This document shows, in pieces, positions 14,999-24,680 of a DNA stretch of 64,000 nucleotides. Where the stretch lies: NCBI RefSeq assembly GCF_001686925.1, contig NZ_LVEN01000012.1, forward strand, positions 1 through 64,000, read 5' to 3'. Under the pieces are notes generated by a model. That model searched no databases. It had not been told where the DNA came from and was given only the letters and a program-made list of their open reading frames with translations. This DNA comes from Flavobacterium piscis. GTDB taxonomy: Bacteria > Bacteroidota > Bacteroidia > Flavobacteriales > Flavobacteriaceae. Within the stretch, counting starts at the first letter, position 1, and each line of letters starts with the position of its first letter. A program made the position numbers and the translations under genes.

Positions 14999-15811
14999 AT
15001 GTCAAAAACAATTTTAATTTCAGGAGCCTCAAAAGGATTTGGAAAAATCTGGGCAGAAACATTTTTAGCAAAAGGATACAAGGTAGCTACAACAGCAAGA
15101 AATATTGATACCCTGGCCGATTTAAAAGCACAATACGGAGACGCAATTTTACCTCTAACATTGGACGTAAACAAACGCGATGATTCGTTTGCACTTGTAG
15201 AAAAAGTAAAACAACACTTTGGAACTATTGATATCCTGATCAATAACGCAGGTTATGCCTTAAACGGAGCTGTTGAAGAAGCTAGTGAGACAGAAGCAAG
15301 AGCACAATTTGAAACTAACTTTTTTGGTACTCTTTGGTTGACCCAGGCAGTTTTACCCATAATGAGACAGCAAAAAAGCGGACATATTATACAAGTTTCT
15401 TCTATTTTAGGAATTGCAACTTTGCCTAATTTAGGTCTTTATAATGCTTCTAAATTTGCTGTAGAAGGTCTTACAGAGACTTTAGCTCAGGAAGTAAAAC
15501 AATTTGGAATCAATGTTACTTTGGTTGAACCAAACGGTTATTTTACAGACATCTGGGGTAACGGTTTCAATAGTAAAAGTATTGATGCTTATGATGGACT
15601 TAAAAAAGCAATAGCAGAAGGACATGATCCTGACACTTTTGGACAAGCAAGCGCTACTGCACCTGCAATTGTTAAACTGGTTGAAGCAGAAAATCCTCCT
15701 TTACGCCTATTTTTAGGAAAAGTAGCTTTACCACTTGCAAAACAAGTTTACCAACAAAAATTAGCCACTTGGGAAGAATGGGCTGATGTTTCTGTAGCTG
15801 CTCACGGTTAA
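14999..15811 (+). CDS. SDR family oxidoreductase controlled by the adjacent TetR
   Basis: A 270-residue classical SDR. SGASKGFG (8-15) binds the nucleotide, NNAG is at 82-85, and the catalytic serine lies in VSSILG (134-135). Y148 and K152 form YNASK. The fingerprint TARN after strand 2 suggests NADP(H). The 20-residue C-terminal extension is basic and aromatic (KLATWEEWADVS). The family reduces carbonyls or oxidises alcohols; no substrate can be read. It is preceded by a TetR operator matching that of the upstream repressor gene, so it is probably induced by the ligand of that repressor. A strong bidirectional terminator follows. Confidence 0.87.
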   Translation: MSKTILISGASKGFGKIWAETFLAKGYKVATTARNIDTLADLKAQYGDAILPLTLDVNKRDDSFALVEKVKQHFGTIDILINNAGYALNGAVEEASETEARAQFETNFFGTLWLTQAVLPIMRQQKSGHIIQVSSILGIATLPNLGLYNASKFAVEGLTETLAQEVKQFGINVTLVEPNGYFTDIWGNGFNSKSIDAYDGLKKAIAEGHDPDTFGQASATAPAIVKLVEAENPPLRLFLGKVALPLAKQVYQQKLATWEEWADVSVAAHG

Positions 15812-15833
15812 TTTTAAACCTTTCATTAAAAAT

Positions 15834-15868
15834 AAAACCTCCAAAATTATTCGTTTTTTGGAGGTTTT
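15834..15868. terminator. Bidirectional terminator
   Basis: A 13-bp perfect stem (AAAACCTCCAAAA facing TTTTGGAGGTTTT) with a 9-nt loop lies between the convergent SDR and ABC-permease genes. The A and T tails serve both strands. Confidence 0.85.
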
Positions 15869-15880
15869 AAATTTTATACT

Positions 15881-18304
15881 TTATTCGTATTTCAGGTATT
15901 TTAGAACATCAATTTTCGTTGCCTGATAAGCTCTTGTAAGTACCACTAATAACGTTAAGAACAATAAAGCAGTAAAGCCAATTATAAACGGATAAACAGA
16001 AATAGTAATTCTGTACGCAAAATTCTCTAACCATTTATTTAGTAAATAATAGACTGGAAATAAAGCTATTAAAAATCCAATTATACTAAAAATAACATAT
16101 TGTTTACAAAGTTCTTTTAATAAAACATTCGTTTCGGCACCCAGTGTTTTTCTAATAGCGATTTCTTTCATGCGTCTTTCGATAGAATAAGAAGCCAAAG
16201 CAAATAACCCGAAAAGTGCAATTACAATAACAACAACATTCAATAAAGAGAAAAGATTCTTTTGCTTTACATAACTGCTATAAGACTTTTTATATTCTTT
16301 ATCTACGAAATCATATGAAAACGGATATTCTGTATCTACTTTTTTTGTCCAGAGATTTTCTATATCAGCTATGGTTTGCTGCATGGTTTTAGGATCGGCC
16401 GTAATATAAATATTGTTTAAAATTCCTGAAAACCAGGGAACAGTTTTAAAATGGAAAAAAGACATTGGAGGAATTGGATCTCCCGGATTTCCTATATTAA
16501 AATCTTTTACAATCCCAACAATAATGGCATCTTGTCCGTTCCAGTGCAATTTTTTTCCTATCGGATTTTTTTCATTTAATAGTTTTAAGGCCGTTTCATT
16601 AATTAACATTGAAGCAACAGTATCCTGCGCAAATTTAGGACTCAAATAACGTCCTTTTACAATTTTTATTTTCATCATTTCCAGCAGTCCAAAATCTATT
16701 GGTACATTATTTCCGTCAATATTTCTGTCTTTATAATGATATGATATTACAGATTTTGCCCCACTTCCAAAAACAAAACCACCTCCTGCAACTTGTTGTA
16801 CTCCTTTAATATGCTTCAATTGGTTTTGAATAATACTATATCGTTCAAAACGGTCTTTATCAGTTATTCCGTCGCCGTAGATATTTCTGTAGGAGATATT
16901 AAGGATTTGTTTTCCGCTAAACCCAAGGTCTTTGGAGTTCATTAGCTCTATTTGCTCATACACAATATAAGATCCAACAATAAAGAAAGCCGCAATAGCA
17001 AATTGAAAAATCAGCATTCCGTTTCTAAGCCAGACACCGCTTTTGCTTCTTCCAAAATTTCCTTTTAATACTTTTAGTGCTTCAAAATTAGAAACATACA
17101 CTGCAGGAAATATTCCGGCAAGAATAACAGTCAAAATAAATATAGCCGCAAGCTGCAAATAGAACTGACCACTTTGCAATACGAGCGTTTTTTCTAAAAA
17201 AGCATTATAATAAGGCAGAGAAAGCTCAACAATAACAAGCGATATCAAAATTGAAAACAATGAAATGATAGCAGTTTCAAAAATAAATTGCTTGATTATA
17301 GCTGATTTTGAAGCCCCGATAATTTTACGCACTCCAACTTCTTTTGCTCTCTTTATCGCATTTGCTGTAGCTGAGTTAATATAGTTTACAATAGATAGAA
17401 TTAGAATTAAAACAGATAACCCTACCATGATAAGCAAAAATTGAAGGTTACCGTTTGCTTCTATCACGCCACTGGTTTTAGTATGTAATCGTATAGAGGA
17501 TAACGACTCTAAACCTGGTTTTACCTGACCATATTTCTTAATAAACTCTTCAGGTGTAATACCCTGATCTTTTGCAAAAAGGGCGGTCATGTTGTCAAAA
17601 TATAATTTTTGAAGATTTTGAATCACTCGTTGCTGTCCATTAGGATTCTTTAATTTTAACAACAGAACAAATTGAAAATTACCCCATTGCTGAATAGTTT
17701 GTTTTATTCTTGCATCTATAAAATTAACTACGCACGACGGATTATAAACTGATTTTTTATCGAGTTTATAAACACCTCTTACTATTAGGTTTTTACCCTG
17801 CAGCACAATTTGTTTACCCAAAGCTGGTTGGTTTCCGAAAATCTGAACAGCCAAATCCTGCGACAAACAAATGCTGTTTACATCTGGTAATGCATTTTTT
17901 GCACTTCCTTCAATAAATTGATAAGGGAAATAATCAAAAAAGTTTTCTTGCGCCTCAATTATTTTGTCAGACTGTACTTTTTTATTATTAAAGCGAATAA
18001 TATCATTGCTATAGTAACCGCTTAGATAACAGTAAGATTCGACTTCAGGGCTTGCGTCTTTTATAGCAGATCCTATTGGTGCTGAACTTGAAGCCCAATA
18101 AGTAGTGGGATCCATCTGATTAGCAACCATAAAGACATTTTCTTTATTGGGATTCCATTGATCATAAGAATGCTCGTCATTCCAATACAAAATCGCAAAA
18201 ATTAAACCTGCAATTCCAATACTCAATCCCAAAACATTCAGGGCTGTAAAAACCTTATTGTTTTTGATATGATAAATAAATATATTGATCCAGTTTTTTA
18301 GCAT
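15881..18304 (-). CDS. MacB-like ABC transporter permease (FtsX family)
   Basis: An 807-residue permease of the eight-helix Bacteroidetes type. It has an N-terminal TM helix (about 18-40), a MacB-type periplasmic core, three TM helices with an FtsX domain (about 285-425), a second periplasmic core, and a closing FtsX unit with three TM helices (about 690-800). The motif ERRMKEIAIRKTLGA in the second FtsX unit, matched by RAKEVGVRKIIGA in the first, is the coupling region. Such proteins do not move substrate across the inner membrane directly; they transmit mechanical force to periplasmic partners for export or envelope stress. It starts 2 nt after the ATPase gene stop. The substrate is unknown. 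Confidence 0.9.
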   Translation of the reverse strand: MLKNWINIFIYHIKNNKVFTALNVLGLSIGIAGLIFAILYWNDEHSYDQWNPNKENVFMVANQMDPTTYWASSSAPIGSAIKDASPEVESYCYLSGYYSNDIIRFNNKKVQSDKIIEAQENFFDYFPYQFIEGSAKNALPDVNSICLSQDLAVQIFGNQPALGKQIVLQGKNLIVRGVYKLDKKSVYNPSCVVNFIDARIKQTIQQWGNFQFVLLLKLKNPNGQQRVIQNLQKLYFDNMTALFAKDQGITPEEFIKKYGQVKPGLESLSSIRLHTKTSGVIEANGNLQFLLIMVGLSVLILILSIVNYINSATANAIKRAKEVGVRKIIGASKSAIIKQFIFETAIISLFSILISLVIVELSLPYYNAFLEKTLVLQSGQFYLQLAAIFILTVILAGIFPAVYVSNFEALKVLKGNFGRSKSGVWLRNGMLIFQFAIAAFFIVGSYIVYEQIELMNSKDLGFSGKQILNISYRNIYGDGITDKDRFERYSIIQNQLKHIKGVQQVAGGGFVFGSGAKSVISYHYKDRNIDGNNVPIDFGLLEMMKIKIVKGRYLSPKFAQDTVASMLINETALKLLNEKNPIGKKLHWNGQDAIIVGIVKDFNIGNPGDPIPPMSFFHFKTVPWFSGILNNIYITADPKTMQQTIADIENLWTKKVDTEYPFSYDFVDKEYKKSYSSYVKQKNLFSLLNVVVIVIALFGLFALASYSIERRMKEIAIRKTLGAETNVLLKELCKQYVIFSIIGFLIALFPVYYLLNKWLENFAYRITISVYPFIIGFTALLFLTLLVVLTRAYQATKIDVLKYLKYE

Positions 18305-18306
18305 GA

Positions 18307-19020
18307 TTAGTTGATTGAGTTCGTTACTAAAACATCTACATTTCTATGGTTCATTTTTTCTGAAAGTATGATTCCGTCTTTCATTAAAATCGTTCTTTGC
18401 GAAAACGAAGCATCGTAATCTGAGTGCGTTACCATCAGGATTGTCGCTCCGCTGGCATGAAGATCTGTTAATAATTCCATCACTTCATTTCCGTTTTTAC
18501 TGTCCAGATTTCCTGTAGGTTCATCGGCAAGAATAATCGCAGGATCATTGATTAAAGCTCTTGCAACGGCAACACGCTGTTGCTGACCTCCTGAAAGTTG
18601 CTGTGGATAATGTTTCAAACGATGCGAAATACCTAATATCTTTGCCATTTCGTCTACTTTTTTCTTTCTTTCAGATGACGGAACGTTGTTGTAAATCAGC
18701 GGTAATTCGATATTATCATAAACCGATAATTCATCAATTAAATTAAAATTCTGAAAGATGAAACCAACGTTTTCTTTTCTCGCTTTCGATTTCAAACTTT
18801 CTTTCAGTCCAATCATTTCCTGCCCTAACAATTCATAGCTTCCGCCAGATGCGCTGTCTAATAATCCGATGATATTTAATAAAGTTGATTTTCCGCTTCC
18901 GGATGGTCCCATAATCGATACAAAATCGCCTTGATTAATGGTTAATGAAATTTCGCTTAATGCTTTTGTTTCTACTTCTTCAGTTCTAAAAATTTTAGAA
19001 AGCTTAGTAATTCTGATCAT
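18307..19020 (-). CDS. ABC transporter ATP-binding protein (MacB/LolD type)
   Basis: A 237-residue nucleotide-binding subunit. Walker A is GPSGSGKST (38-46), the signature is LSGGQQQR (142-149), and Walker B ILADEP contains E167. The H-loop lies in MVTHSD. It belongs to the MacB/LolD/FtsE class by the EVETKALSEISL start and the NFNLIDELSVYDNIELPLIY segment. It forms the ATPase pair for the permease 2 nt downstream. The divergent sigma-54-type response regulator gene (19301) and its kinase suggest that a two-component system controls this exporter. Confidence 0.92.
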   Translation of the reverse strand: MIRITKLSKIFRTEEVETKALSEISLTINQGDFVSIMGPSGSGKSTLLNIIGLLDSASGGSYELLGQEMIGLKESLKSKARKENVGFIFQNFNLIDELSVYDNIELPLIYNNVPSSERKKKVDEMAKILGISHRLKHYPQQLSGGQQQRVAVARALINDPAIILADEPTGNLDSKNGNEVMELLTDLHASGATILMVTHSDYDASFSQRTILMKDGIILSEKMNHRNVDVLVTNSIN

Positions 19021-19260
19021 AATAATTCGTTTTTGATGTTTGTTTTTCTTGCTGAAAATTTTATGGCTGAAGTAAAAAACAGATCCTAAATTAAGATAAT
19101 TGATAACATAATTTATAAATATCTATTTTTGTTACATTTACCAGCAATAATGATTCTCATACTTGATGATTTACTAATCTAATTGTGATTTTCATGCCAA
19201 AAATTTAAAATTTGTAACTATCTAATTTTTAAATTTTTATTTTCACACAACAACTTAAAG

Positions 19261-19276
19261 TGTCCATTATTGGACA
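19261..19276. promoter_or_regulatory. Candidate response-regulator binding site
   Basis: The inverted repeat TGTCC-N6-GGACA, with a further GTCC at 19283-19286, lies in the divergent region between the ABC operon and the sigma-54-type regulator, 25 bp before its ATG. It is a plausible upstream activator site for the regulator itself. A TGGCATG word on the minus strand (19193-19199) resembles a sigma-54 -24 box, but its -12 partner is poor. Confidence 0.5.
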
Positions 19277-19300
19277 GCTTTCGTCCAAAACCGAACAAAA

Positions 19301-20653
19301 ATGAAAAAGACAAATGCCTCAATTTTAATCATAGACGACCAGGAAGACATTCTTTTTGCGTCGAAAGTGTACCTGAAAAAGTATTTTGAAGACATTTATA
19401 CCCTTAATAATCCAAAAAATATTGTCGAATTATTGTCGAAAAAAAGCATTGATGTTGTTTTGCTCGACATGAATTATCGAATAGGATTTGAAGACGGAAG
19501 AGAAGGTTTGTATTTATTGAAAGAAATAAAAACACTTTCGCCCAAAACAGTTGTGATTTTAATGACGGCTTTTGGTAAAGTCGAAACCGCTGTTGAAGGT
19601 TTAAAAAATGGCGCTTTTGATTATATTTTAAAACCGTGGGAAAATAAAAAACTACTGGAATCTGTAAAACAAGCCGTTGACAAATCGCGCAAAGAACAGA
19701 AGAAAGAAAAAAATATTGAAATTGAAAATGACTTTTTTATTGGAACTTCAGAGATTATAAAGAAAGCATATTCCTTAGCAGATAAAGTGGCTAAAACGGA
19801 TGCCAATGTTCTGATTTTGGGCGAAAACGGAACCGGAAAATTTGTTCTCGCTCATCATATCTACAAACAATCCGAAAGGAAAAACAATCCTTTTGTTGCG
19901 GTTGATTTAGGATCTTTAAACTCTAATATTTTCGAAAGTGAACTTTTCGGTTATGCAAAAGGCGCTTTTACAGATGCAAAAGTGGATACTCCCGGACGTT
20001 TTGAAATGGCACAAAACGGCACTATTTTTCTGGATGAAATTGGCAATGTTCCGCTGCATTTGCAATCTAAATTACTGCAGGTTATCCAAACCAAAACAGT
20101 AACCCGATTGGGCGAAACAAAAGCAAGACCACTAAATGTTCGTATTATAACGGCAACCAACTTAAACCTGAAACTTGAAGTTGCCGAAAAAAATTTCCGT
20201 GAAGATTTGTATTATCGTATTAATACCATGGAAATTATTTTGCCTCCGCTAAGAGAGCGTAACGAAGACAAGATTCCGTTAGCCGAATATTTATTGGATA
20301 AAATGACCGAAAAATACGGAAGAGACGAAATTACTTTTGATAAAAAAGTACCGGAACAAATCGAAAAACATGCCTGGAAAGGAAACATTCGCGAGATGGA
20401 AAACAAAATCGAACGTGCCGTAATTTTGTGCGAAAACAATAAAATTACAATTGCTGATTTAGATCTGGAAACCATAACGGCTTACGAAGAAAATCCGGAT
20501 GATATTCAGCTTTCTTCTGTAGAAAAAGCTGCGGTTGAAAAAGCATTGCTCAAAAACAATAATAATATCAGCAAAACTGCAGAAGAATTGGGTTTGTCAA
20601 GAGGGGCTTTGTACCGTCGTTTAGAGAAATATAACATCAAAACAGATGAGTAA
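19301..20653 (+). CDS. Sigma-54-dependent response regulator (NtrC type)
   Basis: A 450-residue three-domain regulator: receiver (1-125) with D12/D13 and phosphoacceptor D56, AAA+ domain (about 145-375), and a Fis-type HTH (about 420-450, NISKTAEELGLSRGALYRRL). Walker A is GENGTGK (174-180) and Walker B is FLDEIG. The sigma-54 contact loop reads GAFTDA (221-226) instead of the usual GAFTGA. Variants at this position occur in Bacteroidetes and may still be functional. Walker A also ends in GKF where GKE is typical. It pairs with the histidine kinase 173 nt downstream and lies divergent to the MacB-type exporter, its likely target. Confidence 0.9.
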   Translation: MKKTNASILIIDDQEDILFASKVYLKKYFEDIYTLNNPKNIVELLSKKSIDVVLLDMNYRIGFEDGREGLYLLKEIKTLSPKTVVILMTAFGKVETAVEGLKNGAFDYILKPWENKKLLESVKQAVDKSRKEQKKEKNIEIENDFFIGTSEIIKKAYSLADKVAKTDANVLILGENGTGKFVLAHHIYKQSERKNNPFVAVDLGSLNSNIFESELFGYAKGAFTDAKVDTPGRFEMAQNGTIFLDEIGNVPLHLQSKLLQVIQTKTVTRLGETKARPLNVRIITATNLNLKLEVAEKNFREDLYYRINTMEIILPPLRERNEDKIPLAEYLLDKMTEKYGRDEITFDKKVPEQIEKHAWKGNIREMENKIERAVILCENNKITIADLDLETITAYEENPDDIQLSSVEKAAVEKALLKNNNNISKTAEELGLSRGALYRRLEKYNIKTDE

Positions 20654-20826
20654 CACCAATTTCACTAATTGACACTAATTTTTGTTTGTGAAATTAATTT
20701 CACAAACAAAGTTTATTATTAAAATTTGTGTTTAAAATTGTTTTACAATACTTGTGTCCAGATTATAACACATGAGAAAAATGAAAGTTTTTAATTTTTA
20801 ATTCTCCATTTTTAATTTAAAAAATT

Positions 20827-22161
20827 ATGTTTAAAACATTTCAAGCCTATAAACTGCTTTTTATTCTATTAATTTTAATTGTTAGCGCGATTGAACTTTC
20901 GATTTATTTCTTTAAAATTGATTTGTTTTATACTGGAGTATTTGGCCTTTTTATTGTTTTCCTGATGATTCGCGAAATGTATTTTTATGTTCGCAATTTT
21001 GTTTTGATTTATAATAAAACGATCTCCTCAATCCTGCAGAATGATTTTAGTTCTGATTTTTCGAAACATAAATTCAATACAAATTATAGTGATTTATTTC
21101 GCTTGTATGACACTTTAAAAAGCAAAGAAAACGAACAGATTTCAAAAGATATTATCTACCGTTCTATTTTAAATAACATTGAAACCGGAATTATCATTTT
21201 GCAAAAACAGGATAATGACTGGAATATTTTTTTAATGAATGACTACTTTTCCACCCATTTTAATGTACCAAAAGTATCGAAGTGGAAATACCTGAAAAAT
21301 CAATTGCCATCGCTTTGTGAAATTATCGAGGAAGACAATTTTCAGGAAACAAAAACAGCTATAGAAATTAGCGTTAACGAACAAAACAATCAAACCTTTG
21401 TTTTGCAGGCTTCTAGAACCGAGATTTTCGAACAGGATTATTTTATCGTTTTGCTGGATTCAATTCAGAATGTAGTGGAGAAAAAAGAGAAAGAAGCTTG
21501 GGTTAATTTAATGAAAGTGATCTCGCACGAGCTTTTAAACTCCATTACACCTATTCGTTCTATTTGCCAGAATTTACAAGATTTGGTCGAACAGGATTCA
21601 ATGTCAGATGAAGATCTTGAAGATGTAAAAAACAGCGTTGCAACGATGTTAAGGCGAAGTGACCATTTGCAAAAGTTTGTCGAAGGGTACCGAAAACTGG
21701 CGATGTTGCCTTCTCCTAAAAAAGAAAAAATAGAATTGCAGCACTTGATCGATAACTGTATTAAGATCATGAATCCTTTATTTAAAGAGAAAAATATTGA
21801 GGTCATTAATAACATTGCTTTCAAAAGATTCATAAACATCGATTCTCAACAAGTAGAACAAGTATTAATTAATCTGCTAACAAATAGTTTTCATGCACTA
21901 AAAGACTCTTTACAAAAGAAGATTTTAATTTCGGCGGAAGCCAAAGAAAACCGAATCTTCATAAAAATTACCGACACAGGAAACGGAATTGAAAAAGAAA
22001 TAGAAAACAAAATATTCCTGCCTTTTTTCACCACAAGGCCAGAAGGCGCCGGAATTGGCCTGACGCTTTCTAAAAATATTATAGAAGCCCACGGTGGCTA
22101 TATTAATCATAAAAATGAAGAAGGAAAAACTACTTTTGAGATTTGTCTTGTTGAGGACTAA
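20827..22161 (+). CDS. Sensor histidine kinase, partner of the NtrC-type regulator
   Basis: A 444-residue kinase with two N-terminal TM helices (about 8-29 and 33-50) and almost no periplasmic loop, so the signal is probably sensed in the membrane. A PAS-like segment (about 105-215) follows. The DHp box has H234 in ISHELLNSITPI. The ATP-binding domain holds the N box (QVLINLLTNSFHAL), G1 DTGNGI and G2 GAGIGLTLSKNI. This intramembrane-sensing type is often coupled to MacB-like exporters in Bacteroidetes. It shares orientation with the regulator and with the lone receiver 71 nt further on. Confidence 0.9.
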   Translation: MFKTFQAYKLLFILLILIVSAIELSIYFFKIDLFYTGVFGLFIVFLMIREMYFYVRNFVLIYNKTISSILQNDFSSDFSKHKFNTNYSDLFRLYDTLKSKENEQISKDIIYRSILNNIETGIIILQKQDNDWNIFLMNDYFSTHFNVPKVSKWKYLKNQLPSLCEIIEEDNFQETKTAIEISVNEQNNQTFVLQASRTEIFEQDYFIVLLDSIQNVVEKKEKEAWVNLMKVISHELLNSITPIRSICQNLQDLVEQDSMSDEDLEDVKNSVATMLRRSDHLQKFVEGYRKLAMLPSPKKEKIELQHLIDNCIKIMNPLFKEKNIEVINNIAFKRFINIDSQQVEQVLINLLTNSFHALKDSLQKKILISAEAKENRIFIKITDTGNGIEKEIENKIFLPFFTTRPEGAGIGLTLSKNIIEAHGGYINHKNEEGKTTFEICLVED

Positions 22162-22232
22162 ACATTTATATTATATAACATCAACGTAAAATTATATAAC
22201 CATAGCCACTGATTTTAAAATAATTTCATGGA

Positions 22233-22610
22233 ATGAAAAATACAGTAATTTTATTAGTAGATGACGACGAAGATGATTGCGAACTTTTTATCGCTGCGAT
22301 TGCTTCATTAAACAAAAATATACTCACTACAATCTCCAGTAATTCACTTGAAGCATTAAATAATCTAAAGACAGCAACTGTTTTGCCTGACTTTATATTT
22401 CTGGATATGCAAATGCCATACTTAAGTGGTGCCGAATTTATACAAGAATTGCGACAAATTCCTGAACTTAGTAAAATTCAGGTTGTGGTGTATTCTTCGC
22501 ATTCGCACGAAACCTTAAAAAAGTTAACGCAAGAATTTACTGCTGTACAAATTTTCACAAAGCCAAATAATTTCCAGGACTTGGTAAGCACTTTGGATGC
22601 CATATTGTAA
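22233..22610 (+). CDS. Single-domain response regulator
   Basis: A 125-residue stand-alone receiver. The acidic pocket VDDDEDD (9-15), phosphoacceptor D58 in FLDMQMP, the conserved T/S in VVYSSHS and K in IFTKPNN are all present. It has no output domain, so it must work by protein contact or as a phosphate sink. Rcp-type receivers of this kind often serve bacteriophytochrome-like kinases; here it follows the kinase of the exporter cluster and may intercept its phosphoryl groups. A separate promoter is possible in the 71-nt gap. Confidence 0.85.
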   Translation: MKNTVILLVDDDEDDCELFIAAIASLNKNILTTISSNSLEALNNLKTATVLPDFIFLDMQMPYLSGAEFIQELRQIPELSKIQVVVYSSHSHETLKKLTQEFTAVQIFTKPNNFQDLVSTLDAIL

Positions 22611-22647
22611 TATTTTTTTTTAATCCATCAATTCTCTGCGCATTTTT

Positions 22648-22769
22648 GTCATTTCGGCGAAGGAGACTCGAGCGATAGCGAACAGACGGAGTAAATCCTC
22701 GCCAGAAACTCGGCAAAGATGGGCTTTTAGGAACGGAGTTACTTTCGAAGATTCCTCGTTCGGAATGAC
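22648..22769. mobile_element. MITE-like inverted-repeat element
   Basis: A copy of the family at 14015-14112, with ends GTCATTTCGGCGAAGGAG and GGAATGAC and an interior holding CTCGGCAAAGATGG. It is longer (122 bp) because of an internal insertion near CGATAGCGAACAGACGG. The region 22611-22967 otherwise holds the upstream DNA of the next gene, with a -7 match TAACTTTG at 22926-22933. Confidence 0.6.
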
Positions 22770-22967
22770 AATGATTGGGGCTATTTTGTGTAAAACTAAG
22801 TTACTTAAATTCTTGTGTTTAAATTATTAGCACATTATAAAGTATCATTCTCTATTCAATATTCTAATCAGAAATCATGTAACATTTTGGGGAAAAAGTA
22901 TAAATTCCAAACTCAGCTCCGTTAGTAACTTTGAGTTTATTATTTTATCACTAATACCTTAATTGCT

Positions 22968-23573
22968 ATGTTACTACAATTTATATCCAATTTATTCGAA
23001 AGCGACGAATCTATTCAAAATCCGTACGATATTGTAATTCAGATTAATGATAAAGTTTCACCTTTAGACCGAAGAAATCTTTATATGTTGCCTTTACATG
23101 ATTTTTTATCTGAAAATAATTATGGTGAAATTTCGGGTGGCGGAATTCTTAAAGAAGAGCCCGGAGAAATTATTTTTTGTGATATTCATGTCAAATTTTA
23201 TAAGGAAGAAATTAATAAAGCGGTTTTAAACGACATTATTAATTTTGTCGAAATTTGTGGCGCCCCAAAAGGATCAAAAGTAATTATAGAAAAAACACAT
23301 CAGGAAATTCCGTTTGGTAAAAACGAAGGAATTGCTATTTATTTTGATGGAGAAAATGGTCACCAAAAAGATCAGGAAGATTACAATGTTGATTTTGTAC
23401 AATCAGAAATTTCGAAGATAACCAATACATCTCAGGAAAGATACTGGAAGGGAAACTCGACCACCGCTTTGTATTTTTACGGAAAATCTTTTGATACCAT
23501 GAAAGATGGCGTATCTGATTTTATGCATACTTATCCCTTGTATAAAAGTGCCAGAATTGCTCAAATAGCGTAA
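22968..23573 (+). CDS. Hypothetical protein upstream of the ligase-associated repair genes
   Basis: A 201-residue soluble protein I do not recognise. It has no signal peptide or TM segment and is acidic, with alternating strand-like and helix-like segments (for example KVSPLDRRNLYMLPLHDFLSE, EIIFCDIHVKFY, GIAIYFDGENG). The segment ISGGGILKEEPGEI is glycine-rich near the front. No nuclease or ATPase motif is visible. It ends 7 nt before the exonuclease gene and shares its orientation, so co-transcription with the DNA-repair genes is likely. Whether it belongs functionally to that set is unknown. Confidence 0.75.
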   Translation: MLLQFISNLFESDESIQNPYDIVIQINDKVSPLDRRNLYMLPLHDFLSENNYGEISGGGILKEEPGEIIFCDIHVKFYKEEINKAVLNDIINFVEICGAPKGSKVIIEKTHQEIPFGKNEGIAIYFDGENGHQKDQEDYNVDFVQSEISKITNTSQERYWKGNSTTALYFYGKSFDTMKDGVSDFMHTYPLYKSARIAQIA

Positions 23574-23580
23574 TCAGGTT

Positions 23581-24624
23581 ATGAAAGTCCCATTATTAGC
23601 TTTCAACGATAAAGGTATATATTGCCAGCAGGCAGATGTATATCTCGATCCGTGGCGTCCGGTTACCAACGCCATTATTACGCACGGACATGCTGATCAT
23701 GCGCGTTGGGGACACAAAAATTACATTACACATTATGACAATGTGCCTATCATAAAACATCGCTTAGGAGATATCAGTGTGACCGGAAAAGACTGGAACG
23801 AAACTTTTACCGTAAATGGTGTACAATTTTCGCTTCATCCTGCGGGTCACGTCATTGGTTCTGCTCAGATAAGAGTAGAATACAAAGGCGAAGTCTGGGT
23901 TTTTACCGGAGATTATAAAACCGAAGATGACGGAATTTCTGTGCCTTATGAAGTGGTCAAATGCCACTCTTTTATAACAGAGTGTACTTTTGGATTACCC
24001 GCTTTTAAATGGACACCCCAAGCCGAAGTAATGACCGATATTAATAATTGGTGGGCAGAAAATCGCGCCGAAGGAAAAACTTCTGTGCTCTTTGGATATT
24101 CGTTAGGAAAAGCCCAACGCTTACTAAAATATCTCGATCCCAATATTGGAAAAATATACACGCATGGAGCGATCGAAAATATGACGGAAGTTTTACGTCC
24201 CTTAGTCGATTTTCCAGCCACTATAAGAGTCACATCCGAAACTAAAAAAGAAGATTTATTAGGAAGTATTGTTCTTGCTCCGCCAAGCGCACACGGCTCG
24301 ACATGGATTCGTAAAATGACTCCCTTTGTGACAGGTTCTGCCAGCGGATGGATGACTTTTAGAGGTGCCAGAAGAAGACGAGCCGTAGACAGAGGTTTTG
24401 TTTTAAGCGACCATTGCGACTGGACGGGTTTACTGGAAAGCATTAAAGCAACCGGAGCCGAAAAAATAATCTGTACCCACGGATATTCGGATATATTCTC
24501 GAAATATCTACAAGAGTTAGGGTATGATGCCCGAACTGCTCACACGCAATATGAAGGAGAATTAGGTGAAATGGATTCTAAGAAAGATGTTGAAGAAGAA
24601 AGAATAGAAGAGCAAAGAGAATAG
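23581..24624 (+). CDS. Ligase-associated DNA exonuclease (beta-CASP metallo-beta-lactamase)
   Basis: A 347-residue beta-CASP MBL nuclease of the bacterial ligase-associated family. The zinc motif HGHADH (35-40) and further ligands in HPAGHVIGS and FTGDYK are seen, and GFVLSDHCDWTGL near the end gives the beta-CASP histidine. It is related to the SNM1/Pso2 and CPSF73 groups and is predicted to process DNA ends. The gene belongs to a conserved set with an ATP-dependent ligase, a DEXH helicase and a metallophosphoesterase, all found downstream here in the same orientation. The last 15 residues are a charged Glu/Arg/Lys tail that runs into simple GAA-rich DNA. Confidence 0.9.
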   Translation: MKVPLLAFNDKGIYCQQADVYLDPWRPVTNAIITHGHADHARWGHKNYITHYDNVPIIKHRLGDISVTGKDWNETFTVNGVQFSLHPAGHVIGSAQIRVEYKGEVWVFTGDYKTEDDGISVPYEVVKCHSFITECTFGLPAFKWTPQAEVMTDINNWWAENRAEGKTSVLFGYSLGKAQRLLKYLDPNIGKIYTHGAIENMTEVLRPLVDFPATIRVTSETKKEDLLGSIVLAPPSAHGSTWIRKMTPFVTGSASGWMTFRGARRRRAVDRGFVLSDHCDWTGLLESIKATGAEKIICTHGYSDIFSKYLQELGYDARTAHTQYEGELGEMDSKKDVEEERIEEQRE

Positions 24625-24680
24625 ATGCAAGAAAAAAGAGGATAGACGAAGAAAGATAAAAGATAAAAGATAATAGAAGA

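Noticed and set aside
19183..19199. Sigma-54 promoter for the ABC operon
   Set aside because: The -24 word TGGCATG is good but the -12 region reads TCAC instead of TTGC, so it is not called as a feature.
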